NCBI GenBank assembly: GCA_041495845.1
Contig: JBGQDM010000042.1
Coordinates: forward strand, 1 to 25,478
DNA from: JBGQDM01 sp041495845
GTDB lineage: Bacteria > Acidobacteriota > Terriglobia > Terriglobales > Acidobacteriaceae
Length of the DNA stretch: 25,478 bases
Reading direction: 5' to 3'
The position numbers were made by a program, and so were the translations under genes. The notes beneath the pieces were generated by a model that was not told where the DNA came from, made no database searches, and saw only the letters and a program-made list of their open reading frames with translations. Shown here in pieces: positions 7,306 to 14,132 of this stretch. Numbering within the stretch: the first letter of the stretch is position 1; every line of letters starts with the position of its first letter.

Positions 7306-7668
7306 GCTTTGGGAGATTCCCTCAGGGGCTGAAGAGTGTGCGGGAGAACTTCAGTCGTCCCTCCGGGACTTGCTCGGTGTTCCCTCTTTCCCCGGCGCTG
7401 AAGCGCCGGGCTATTGGCAGACGCCCCTCCGGGGCTGATTTCCGCAGTTCTCGTCTCGCCACATCCAATGACAGAGTGGTTCTCACGAACACACTGAAGG
7501 CCTGATTTGATGCGGTTTTGACGGCTCGGCTGAAGCCGAGCCCTTTCAAGGCCCGGCGGAAATTGACTTGACCAGAGTTTCCTGAGTTTGCCTGAGCCAC
7601 CACCTGCTTTACCTCTGCTTTACAATGGGGCGCAGTTAACCCACACATCCACCACCACGAGGTAGCGC
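7306..7668. repeat. Palindromic repeat cluster between xseA and cdaA
   Basis: This gene-free gap holds several short hairpins. CCCGGCGC-TGAA-GCGCCGGG (7391-7410) and GGCTCGGC-TGAA-GCCGAGCC (7523-7542) have 8-bp stems and the same TGAA loop. GTCCC-TCC-GGGAC (7357-7369) and GCCCC-TCC-GGGGC (7423-7435) share a TCC loop. CCC-TCA-GGG lies at 7319-7327. The arrangement looks like an interspersed palindromic repeat family. The hairpins lack U-tracts, so they are not classic terminators, although they could protect the xseA mRNA 3' end. Confidence 0.7.
7604..7626 (+). promoter_or_regulatory. Candidate cdaA promoter with one-helical-turn direct repeat
   Basis: A good -10, TACAAT (7621-7626), lies 43 bases before the cdaA start, but there is no recognisable -35. 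CTGCTTTAC is repeated exactly at 7604-7612 and 7615-7623, 11 bases apart. This is the spacing of an activator binding twice on one face of the helix. Confidence 0.35.
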
Positions 7669-8520
7669 TTGCGTACATTGCTGGCACAGTGGCCGTCCAT
7701 GTCGGTGAATTCCCTGGTGGACATTCTGCTGGTGGCGGTGGTGATCTACGGCCTGCTGATGCTGATTCGGGGCACCCGGGCTGCGCCCATGCTGGTGGGC
7801 GTGGGCGTGCTGGCGCTGGCAGTCTACCTGGCGCGCGTCGGCGAGTTGAGGACGGTGAACTGGCTGGTGGGCACGCTGCTGCCCTATGCGGTGTTTGCGC
7901 TGATCGTGGTATTTCAGGCGGAAATCCGGCAGGCGCTGGCGCGCCTTGGCCGCAGTCTGGCCCTGAACCGCAACTCCGGCGCCGACGCCTACGATGACAT
8001 CGTCATGGCAGCCAATCTTTTCTCCCAGAACCAGACCGGAGCGCTGATTGTGATTGAGCGCGAAATTGGTCTGCGTACCTTCATTGAAAGCGGGGTGCCG
8101 CTGGACGCGCGCCTCTCCTACGATTTGCTGGCGACCATCTTTCGGCCGAGCGCGCCGCTGCACGACGGCGCCGTCATCGTGCAAAAGGACCGGATTTCCG
8201 CCGCCGCATGTTTCCTGCCGTTGTCCACCGATCCCGTGCTTTCCACGCAACTAGGCACGCGGCACCGCGCCGGCATTGGCATCACCGAAGAAACCGATGC
8301 CATCGTGGTCATTGTTTCCGAAGAAACCGGAGCCATCAGCCTGGCGGTGGCAGGCAAGATTGAGCGCCAGATTTCCGTTGACCAACTGCGGCAACGGCTG
8401 GGACAGTTGCTGCGTCGTTTTCTGCCGCCGGCCACGCTGCCCACACCATTGCCGAACGAAAATGGAGCGGAAGCAGCGGAGAACGCTCGCGACCGCAGCC
8501 CATCCGAGCGCGGGCACTAA
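7669..8520 (+). CDS. cdaA: Diadenylate cyclase CdaA
   Basis: This 283-residue membrane enzyme makes the second messenger c-di-AMP from two ATP. Three N-terminal membrane helices (about residues 15-83) precede the cytoplasmic DAC domain. The signature DGA (166-168, in APLHDGAVIV) and RHR (198-200, in GTRHRAGIG) motifs are present, so it should be active. The C-terminal tail after about residue 250 is low complexity. I chose the TTG start at 7669 because GAGG lies 6 bases upstream; the alternative ATG at 7699 has no Shine-Dalgarno. It leads the cdaA-cdaR-glmM operon, an order also known from Firmicutes. Confidence 0.95.
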   Translation: MRTLLAQWPSMSVNSLVDILLVAVVIYGLLMLIRGTRAAPMLVGVGVLALAVYLARVGELRTVNWLVGTLLPYAVFALIVVFQAEIRQALARLGRSLALNRNSGADAYDDIVMAANLFSQNQTGALIVIEREIGLRTFIESGVPLDARLSYDLLATIFRPSAPLHDGAVIVQKDRISAAACFLPLSTDPVLSTQLGTRHRAGIGITEETDAIVVIVSEETGAISLAVAGKIERQISVDQLRQRLGQLLRRFLPPATLPTPLPNENGAEAAENARDRSPSERGH

Positions 8521-8549
8521 CATGAGAGAGTCCGTAACATGAGAGAGTC
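8518..8549 (+). repeat. 15-bp tandem duplication at the cdaR start
   Basis: TAACATGAGAGAGTC occurs at 8518-8532 and 8535-8549 with a 17-base period. The first copy includes the cdaA stop codon and a spare ATG; the second includes the real cdaR ATG. The GAGAGAG of copy one sits where a Shine-Dalgarno for copy two would be. Confidence 0.85.
8522..8542 (+). CDS. Micro-ORF in the cdaA-cdaR junction
   Basis: ATG at 8522 opens a 6-codon frame (MRESVT) whose TGA overlaps the cdaR ATG as ATGA. It begins one base after the cdaA stop. It is created by the local 17-base duplication. Whether it is translated is unknown; it could relay terminating ribosomes into cdaR. Confidence 0.3.
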   Translation: MRESVT

Positions 8550-9201
8550 TGCGCGCCGCCTCATTTCCCGCAACTTCGGCCTGAAACTGCTCTCCCTCGT
8601 GTTGGCGACGGGCTTGTGGTACGCCATCACCAGCGAGCCGGTGGCGGAAATCGAGATCACCGTGCCCATCGAGTTTCGCAACGTTCCGGCGACCCTCGAG
8701 ATCAGTTCGGAAAAGATTCCGCAGGCGGAGATCCGGTTGCGCGGCCCCGCCCGGCTGATGCATCAGCTGCGGCCGGCGGATATACGCGCGGCGGTGGACC
8801 TGGCAGGCGCACGGCCCGGAGAGCGCACCGTGGACTTGACCTCACGCATGGTGCAAGCGCCGCGGGAGCTGACCGTGGTCCAGATCGTGCCCAGCCAGGT
8901 ACGCCTGGCTTTCGATCGGCGGCAGACGCGGGAGGTGGAAATTCGGCCGCGAGTGGTGGGAGAATTTGCCGCCGGTTACCGCATCGCTCGCGTGGAGGCG
9001 GACCCTTCCCACATCACCATCACCGGCCCCAAACGCCACGTCGACGCCGTGGAGGCCGCGATTACGGATCCGATTGACGCCAGCGGGACGATGATCCGCG
9101 GCTCGTTTTTCACCCACGCCTATGTTTCCGATCCGCTGGTGCAGGTGGTCGACCCCGCACCGGTGCGGGTGACGGTTATTATGGAGAAGATCGCGCCCTG
9201 A
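8539..9201 (+). CDS. cdaR: CdaA regulatory protein CdaR (YbbR domains)
   Basis: This 220-residue protein has one N-terminal membrane helix (FGLKLLSLVLATGLWYAIT, residues 13-31) followed by extracytoplasmic YbbR-type beta domains, visible as repeated segments such as EITVPIEFRNVPATLEI and VEADPSHITITGPKRHVDAV. In Firmicutes CdaR binds CdaA and modulates c-di-AMP synthesis. It is shorter than many CdaR proteins and probably has two YbbR domains. The start at 8539 is chosen because the frame opens with the basic residues and membrane helix expected of the family. Its stop overlaps another ATG as TGATG (9199-9203). Confidence 0.92.
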   Translation: MRESARRLISRNFGLKLLSLVLATGLWYAITSEPVAEIEITVPIEFRNVPATLEISSEKIPQAEIRLRGPARLMHQLRPADIRAAVDLAGARPGERTVDLTSRMVQAPRELTVVQIVPSQVRLAFDRRQTREVEIRPRVVGEFAAGYRIARVEADPSHITITGPKRHVDAVEAAITDPIDASGTMIRGSFFTHAYVSDPLVQVVDPAPVRVTVIMEKIAP

Positions 9202-9224
9202 TGCGGCACGCACCGCACGCATGA
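9201..9224 (+). CDS. Micro-ORF in the cdaR-glmM junction
   Basis: ATG at 9201 overlaps the cdaR TGA (TGATG) and opens a 7-codon frame (MRHAPHA). Its TGA (9222-9224) overlaps the glmM ATG as ATGA. It is the second such mini-frame in this operon. Translation is unproven. Confidence 0.3.
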   Translation: MRHAPHA

Positions 9225-10594
9225 ATTCCCCGACACGACAACTTTTCGGCACCGATGGCATTCGCGGCGTGGCGGGCAAGTTCCCGCTGACGCCGGAGTC
9301 GGTATTCGCCATTGGCCGCGCGCTGGGCCATGATCTGCGCCGCACCGGGGCGCGGCCGCGGGTCATCATCGGTCAGGACACGCGCGCTTCGAGTGCCTGG
9401 ATTGCGGAGCGGCTCACCCTCGGGTTGGCCTCGCACGGCGCTGAGGTCCACAGCGCCGGCGTAATCACCACCCCGGGAGTCGCATTTCTGGCGCGCGCCC
9501 ACGGTTTCTCCGCCGGTGTGGTCATTTCCGCCTCGCACAATCCCTGGACCGACAACGGCATCAAAGTCTTCAGCGGAGACGGCTACAAATTTCCCGACGC
9601 GCGCGAACTTGAAGTGGAACGGGAAATTTTTGCGCTGCTGGAAAACCCGCAACCTGAGCCGGGTCCCGGGCCGACCGCCCCGAGCCTGCCCGGGGAAAGC
9701 TCGTGGCGGCGCGCCTATGTGGAGTGGCTGGCGGCCAGCGTCAAAGAAGATCTGCGCCGCCTGCGAATCCTGGTGGATTGTGCCAACGGCGCAGCGGCGG
9801 CCGAGGCCCCCGAACTTTTCCGGAAACTCGGCATTGCGGCCACGTTGGAGCACGCCGCTCCGAATGGACAGAACATCAATGACGGATGTGGCGCGCTGCA
9901 TCCGGAAGTGTTGGCGCGGGCCGTGACAGAATGCCCGGGCAAGTACGATCTCGGCATTACCTTCGACGGCGACGCGGACCGCGCGTTGTTCTGTGATGCG
10001 GCGGGACGCGTGGTCAACGGCGATGGCGTGCTGCTGGCAGCGGCGCGAGATTTCCAATCGCGCGGCTTGCTGAAGAACCACACCGTAGTCGCCACCACCA
10101 TGTCGAACATGGGATTGGAAATTGCCCTGAAACGGTCCGGCATCCCCATGCTGCGCGCCAATGTGGGCGACAAGTATGTGCTCGAAGAAATGAAAAAGAC
10201 GGGGGCGACGCTGGGTGGAGAGCAGTCGGGGCACGTCATCTTCCGCGATGGCGACGCGACCACTGGAGACGGTTTGCTGACCGCGTTGCGCGTCATGGAA
10301 ATCATGGTGCGCAGCGGGAAGCCGCTGGCCGAACTGGTCTCTGACCTGAAAGTCTTTCCCCAAACTATCCAGAACGTACGGGTAAGGGAAAAAATTCCGT
10401 TTGCGCAGGTGCCGGCGATCCAGCAGGCGATTGCAGAAGCCGAGCGCTCGCTCGACGGCAATGGCCGTGTGGTGGTGCGCTACTCCGGCACGGAAGCGCT
10501 GGCGCGGGTGATGATCGAGGCGGAATCGGAGGAGAAGATGAAAGCGCTGGCGGAGACGATTGCGACCAGCATTCGAAGCAACCTCGGCGCCTGA
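9221..10594 (+). CDS. glmM: Phosphoglucosamine mutase GlmM
   Basis: This 457-residue cytoplasmic enzyme converts glucosamine-6-phosphate to glucosamine-1-phosphate on the way to UDP-GlcNAc, for peptidoglycan and lipopolysaccharide. The four alpha-phosphohexomutase motifs are present. LFGTDGIRG is at the N-terminus. The phosphoserine site is Ser105 in ISASHNP. The metal loop FDGDADR has Asp249, Asp251 and Asp253. Sugar binding is by GGEQSGH, and the phosphate-binding loop is RYSGTEALARVM. The start is fixed by the family N-terminus. As third gene after cdaA and cdaR it fits the known physical and regulatory link between CdaA and GlmM. Confidence 0.97.
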   Translation: MNSPTRQLFGTDGIRGVAGKFPLTPESVFAIGRALGHDLRRTGARPRVIIGQDTRASSAWIAERLTLGLASHGAEVHSAGVITTPGVAFLARAHGFSAGVVISASHNPWTDNGIKVFSGDGYKFPDARELEVEREIFALLENPQPEPGPGPTAPSLPGESSWRRAYVEWLAASVKEDLRRLRILVDCANGAAAAEAPELFRKLGIAATLEHAAPNGQNINDGCGALHPEVLARAVTECPGKYDLGITFDGDADRALFCDAAGRVVNGDGVLLAAARDFQSRGLLKNHTVVATTMSNMGLEIALKRSGIPMLRANVGDKYVLEEMKKTGATLGGEQSGHVIFRDGDATTGDGLLTALRVMEIMVRSGKPLAELVSDLKVFPQTIQNVRVREKIPFAQVPAIQQAIAEAERSLDGNGRVVVRYSGTEALARVMIEAESEEKMKALAETIATSIRSNLGA

Positions 10595-10634
10595 GGGTAG
10601 CCAAGCATCCAGGCGGCGTGGCGGAAGTGCACAG

Positions 10635-10697
10635 GTCCCTCACTTCGTTCAGGATGACAATTTTCGAATTGATGACGATTTTGATTCGATGACGATT
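10635..10697. repeat. Intergenic repeat fragments between glmM and polA
   Basis: 10635-10660 reads GTCCCTCACTTCG followed by TTCAGGATGACAA, similar to an interspersed motif I recall from Acidobacteriota intergenic regions. It is followed by a short direct repeat, ATTGATGACGATT (10668-10680) and ATTCGATGACGATT (10684-10697). The two genes converge here and no clear terminator hairpin is visible. Confidence 0.45.
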
Positions 10698-10713
10698 GCT
10701 GCTCGGCTGGGGC

Positions 10714-13476
10714 TCACTCCATGTCCCGCCAGTTCTTCCCCACGCCCAGATCCACGGCTAGGGGCACGATGAGAGCATGCACTTTTTCCATCTGCTCGCG
10801 GACCAGCGACTTCATGTCCGCCACTTCGGCTTCCGGCACTTCAAACACCAGCTCGTCGTGCACCTGCAGCGTCATGCGGGACTTCAACTTGCGCGCGATC
10901 ATTTCGCGATCAATGCGGATCATGGCCAGCTTGATCAGGTCGGCGGCGGTGCCTTGCAGCGGCGTGTTCACCGCAGTGCGTTCGGCGAAACCGCGCTGGT
11001 TCACATTTTTGCTGTTGAGGTCGGGAATGGGGCGCACACGGCCAAACAGCGTGCGCACTTTTTGTTCGCGCCGCGCCTGCTCCAGCGTTCGGTCAATCCA
11101 GGTGCGCACACCTTTGTACTTCTCAAAGTAGGCGTCGATGAATTGTTTCGCGGCGCTCTTCTCGATGCCGAGCTGCTGGGCCAAGCCAAACGGCGAAAGG
11201 CCGTAGACAATGCCGAAGTTCACGACTTTCGCCTGGCGGCGGTGGTCGGGCGTCACCATGAGCGGCGGCACGCCGAAAACTTGTGACGCGGTCAGCGTGT
11301 GAATGTCGTCGCCCCGACGGTAGGCCTCCACCAGCAGCGGGTCTTTGGAAAAATGCGCCAGCAAGCGCAACTCAATCTGTGAATAGTCCGCCGCCAGCAG
11401 CACACATCCTGGCTCCGCCACAAACGCAGCGCGAATCTCGCGACCCAACTCCGTACGGATGGGAATGTTCTGCAGGTTTGGGTTCACTGAGGACAAACGC
11501 CCGGTCGCGGTTACAGTCTGGGCAAACGTGGTGTGCACGCGGCCCGTGGCTGGGTTGATCAGCAACGGCAGCGCGTCCACGTAGGTGGACTTGAGTTTTG
11601 ACAACTGCCGGTACTCCAGCACCAAGCGCGGCACGGCGTGATCTTCCGCCAAGCCTTCCAATACATCCTGAGCGGTCGAGATGACCTTGCCTTTCCCGTG
11701 CTTCGCCGGTTTAGGCAAGTTCAGCTTGTTGAAGAGCACGTCGCCGAGCTGCTTGGGCGAATTGATGTTGAATTCGGAACCGGACAGCGCAAAAATCTCA
11801 CGCGCTTTACTTTCACTCTCCCGTGACAAGCGCTCGGACATTTGCGCCAGCACGGCGCTATCAATCTTCACGCCGGCGCGCTCCATGCGGGTGAGCACCG
11901 GCACCAGCGGCAATTCCATTTCTTCGTAGAGCTGGCGCAGTCCGGCATCGTCGAGTTCAAGGGCGAGCTTGGAAGCCAGCCTTCCCGTCAGGTCCGCTGC
12001 TTCGGCGACACTGCCGTTCCAGTGCTCGTTCAGACGCCGCAGAGCAACGTCCTCCAGGCTGTGGGAAGAGGACGTGGGATCGAGCAAGTAGGAGTAGAGC
12101 ATCGAATCGTGGCGCACCCCGGCCAGCTCCACTCCGAGCGCTGCGAGCACGTGCGCTGCGGACTTCGCGTCGTGGAAAGACTTGGCCGCATGGGCATCAC
12201 CCAGGGCGGCGCGCAGCCGGGAAGCCGCGTCGCTGGCGCCATCCAGAGCTACTACCACTGCACTCCCGGGCCCGGCCGAGAGCGCGATCTTTTGTGTGCT
12301 TGCTGGCGTCGCCGCGCGCGTCAGGGGCAACACACCCTCGGCGAAGGTCTCCCCTTCTTCTTCCTCAGCGGCGTCGGCGCTGGCCGCGCCTTCCACCGCA
12401 ACCGCAATGGTTGATGCCGCACGTAGCACCTCATCCACGTCGGCCGCTGTTTTTGCCTCGACGTAGCTTTTTTCCTGTTGCGCCTCGGGTCCCGCGCCCA
12501 GTTCCCGCAAGAGCGAGGTGAACTCCATCTCGGAAAATAGCGTTCGCAGCAACTCCACATCCGGCTCGCCCACCCGCATCGCATTCGTATCCAGCGCGAT
12601 GGCGACATCGGCTTTGATAGTCGCCATCTCTTTGCTGAAGAGGATGGTGTCGCGATTGTTCTGCAACGATTCGCGATAGGTCTTCTTTTCCACTTCTGCC
12701 GCACGTTCCAGCGCCTGTTCCAGCGACCCGAAGCGCCGGATGATCTCGACCGATCCTTTGTCGCCGATGCCGGGCGCACCGGGGATGTTGTCAATGGCAT
12801 CGCCGCGCAACGCCATCACATCCACCACCCGTTCTGGCGGCACGCCCAAAAGTTCCTCCACCTTGGCCGCGTCGCAAATCAGGTTGTCCTTGGGTGGATT
12901 GAGCACCCAGACGTTCTCTCCCACCAGTTGCAGCATGTCCTTATCGCTGGAAACGACGTAGACGGGAAAGCCGCGCGCCGCCGCCTGTTTGGCCAGGGTG
13001 CCGATGACGTCGTCGGCTTCGTAGCCGGCGGATTCAAGAATTGGAATGCGATACCCTTCAAGCGCGCGCCGGATGTAGGGAAGTTGTTGCGCCAGGTCCG
13101 CCGGCATCGCCGCCCGGTGGGCCTTGTAGCCATGGTAAGCGACTTCCTGGAATGTTTGCGTCTTGATGTCGAACTTGCGGATGCTCTTGACCGCATCCGC
13201 TTTCTCATCCCGGAACGTGGGCGCAGCCACATCGAACACCGCCGCCAGATACTCCGGCGAAAAATCCTGGCGCAGCTTGCGCAGCATGTTGACGAAGACA
13301 AATGTGGCAGCCGTGGGAATGCCGGTGCGCGTGGACATGGGCCGCTGCCGCGCCATGGCATGGTAGGCGCGAAAGATGAACGACATGGCGTCCATGAGGA
13401 AGATACGGCCCGCGGCGGGCGGCGATGTGGGGGAGGCTAGCAGTTCTTCCGGTGCGGGTTGTTTTGGGCGGGGCAA
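10714..13476 (-). CDS. polA: DNA polymerase I
   Basis: This 920-residue repair and Okazaki-fragment polymerase has three regions. The 5'-3' exonuclease domain (about residues 24-315) carries FLMDAMSFIFRAYHAM, YEADDVIGTLA and SSDKDMLQLV. The middle domain (about 340-540) corresponds to the 3'-5' exonuclease but lacks the catalytic Asp-x-Glu: AVAVEGAAS stands where FDTET is expected. It also has an acidic insertion (EEEEGETF), so proofreading is probably lost. The polymerase domain has motifs A (DYSQIELRLL), B (RRQAKVVNFGIVYGLSPFG) and C (QVHDELVFEV). A TTG start at 13476 fits a -10 box giving +1 there. An ATG at 13395 would truncate the first strand of the exonuclease fold. Confidence 0.96.
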   Translation of the reverse strand: MPRPKQPAPEELLASPTSPPAAGRIFLMDAMSFIFRAYHAMARQRPMSTRTGIPTAATFVFVNMLRKLRQDFSPEYLAAVFDVAAPTFRDEKADAVKSIRKFDIKTQTFQEVAYHGYKAHRAAMPADLAQQLPYIRRALEGYRIPILESAGYEADDVIGTLAKQAAARGFPVYVVSSDKDMLQLVGENVWVLNPPKDNLICDAAKVEELLGVPPERVVDVMALRGDAIDNIPGAPGIGDKGSVEIIRRFGSLEQALERAAEVEKKTYRESLQNNRDTILFSKEMATIKADVAIALDTNAMRVGEPDVELLRTLFSEMEFTSLLRELGAGPEAQQEKSYVEAKTAADVDEVLRAASTIAVAVEGAASADAAEEEEGETFAEGVLPLTRAATPASTQKIALSAGPGSAVVVALDGASDAASRLRAALGDAHAAKSFHDAKSAAHVLAALGVELAGVRHDSMLYSYLLDPTSSSHSLEDVALRRLNEHWNGSVAEAADLTGRLASKLALELDDAGLRQLYEEMELPLVPVLTRMERAGVKIDSAVLAQMSERLSRESESKAREIFALSGSEFNINSPKQLGDVLFNKLNLPKPAKHGKGKVISTAQDVLEGLAEDHAVPRLVLEYRQLSKLKSTYVDALPLLINPATGRVHTTFAQTVTATGRLSSVNPNLQNIPIRTELGREIRAAFVAEPGCVLLAADYSQIELRLLAHFSKDPLLVEAYRRGDDIHTLTASQVFGVPPLMVTPDHRRQAKVVNFGIVYGLSPFGLAQQLGIEKSAAKQFIDAYFEKYKGVRTWIDRTLEQARREQKVRTLFGRVRPIPDLNSKNVNQRGFAERTAVNTPLQGTAADLIKLAMIRIDREMIARKLKSRMTLQVHDELVFEVPEAEVADMKSLVREQMEKVHALIVPLAVDLGVGKNWRDME

Positions 13477-13482
13477 GATTTC

Positions 13483-13491
13483 AGTGTAGCA
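13483..13491 (-). promoter_or_regulatory. Extended -10 promoter at the polA start (leaderless)
   Basis: The minus strand reads TGC-TACACT, ending at 13483. The predicted +1 is 13476, the first base of the TTG start. The sequence upstream is a short GCTAGCA repeat with no good -35. Confidence 0.4.
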
Positions 13492-13507
13492 AGGGAGCTG
13501 CTAGCTG

Positions 13508-14098
13508 CTAGCTTTCAGCTCTCGGCTTGCCGTACTCGGTGTTGAAGTGCAGCGGAATCACGCCGCAGGTGCCCTTATCTTCCGAGTAGACCACGCACGT
13601 ATCGAACGGGCGCGAATAGACGTGCAGGCTGACTGCACGCATGCCAAATTCCCGCAGGTTGCAGACCTTGTGCACCGGCTCCGTGGGATTCACTGCCGTG
13701 GGGTGGGCCGGGTCGAGGTGCACCTGGTCGGAGCGCTCCAGTTGGCAGCGCCCGGCTGTCAGGTCTTCCTGTTTCACGCGATAGTTCTGCACCAGCAAAC
13801 GCCCCATGGGCGCCGCCATCCAGCAGTTCTGGTCGAGGTGGTTGTGGATGGAACTGGCCTGCCCGCTTTCCCAGCAAATGGTCAGCAGTTCGTAAAACTC
13901 CGTGCGGTCAATCAGATTGCGCGTGTAGTGTTGCGCGTCCCAGGTAAGGTAGGGAGCGAGCGACTCAGGCTGCACGGGGGTCCGCGCCAAATAGTCTTGG
14001 ATGTCCGCGGTGCGGCGAAACGCGGCCTCGGGAAACTGCCGCAGTCCGCGCACGAAATCATCAATCGAAACCAGCGGGTTTATGGCAAGCCCATGCAT
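13508..14098 (-). CDS. cdo: Cysteine dioxygenase (type I)
   Basis: This 196-residue cupin-fold Fe(II) enzyme oxidises cysteine to cysteine sulfinate. HYTRNLI aligns with the mammalian substrate-binding YTRNLV (Arg60). SSIHNHLDQNC supplies iron ligands His85 and His87, and PVHKVCN supplies the third, His143. SLHVYSRPFDTC provides the Ser157-His159-Tyr161 triad. Cys92 has exactly the spacing of mammalian Cys93, which forms the Cys-Tyr cofactor, so this bacterial enzyme may carry the crosslink (with Tyr161). It lies 34 bases downstream of queA and may be cotranscribed with it. The last codons fall in a GCTAGCA repeat shared with the polA upstream region. Confidence 0.92.
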   Translation of the reverse strand: MHGLAINPLVSIDDFVRGLRQFPEAAFRRTADIQDYLARTPVQPESLAPYLTWDAQHYTRNLIDRTEFYELLTICWESGQASSIHNHLDQNCWMAAPMGRLLVQNYRVKQEDLTAGRCQLERSDQVHLDPAHPTAVNPTEPVHKVCNLREFGMRAVSLHVYSRPFDTCVVYSEDKGTCGVIPLHFNTEYGKPRAES

Positions 14099-14132
14099 TT
14101 GAGACCATCACGCCGAAGCGAAAAGTTATCAG

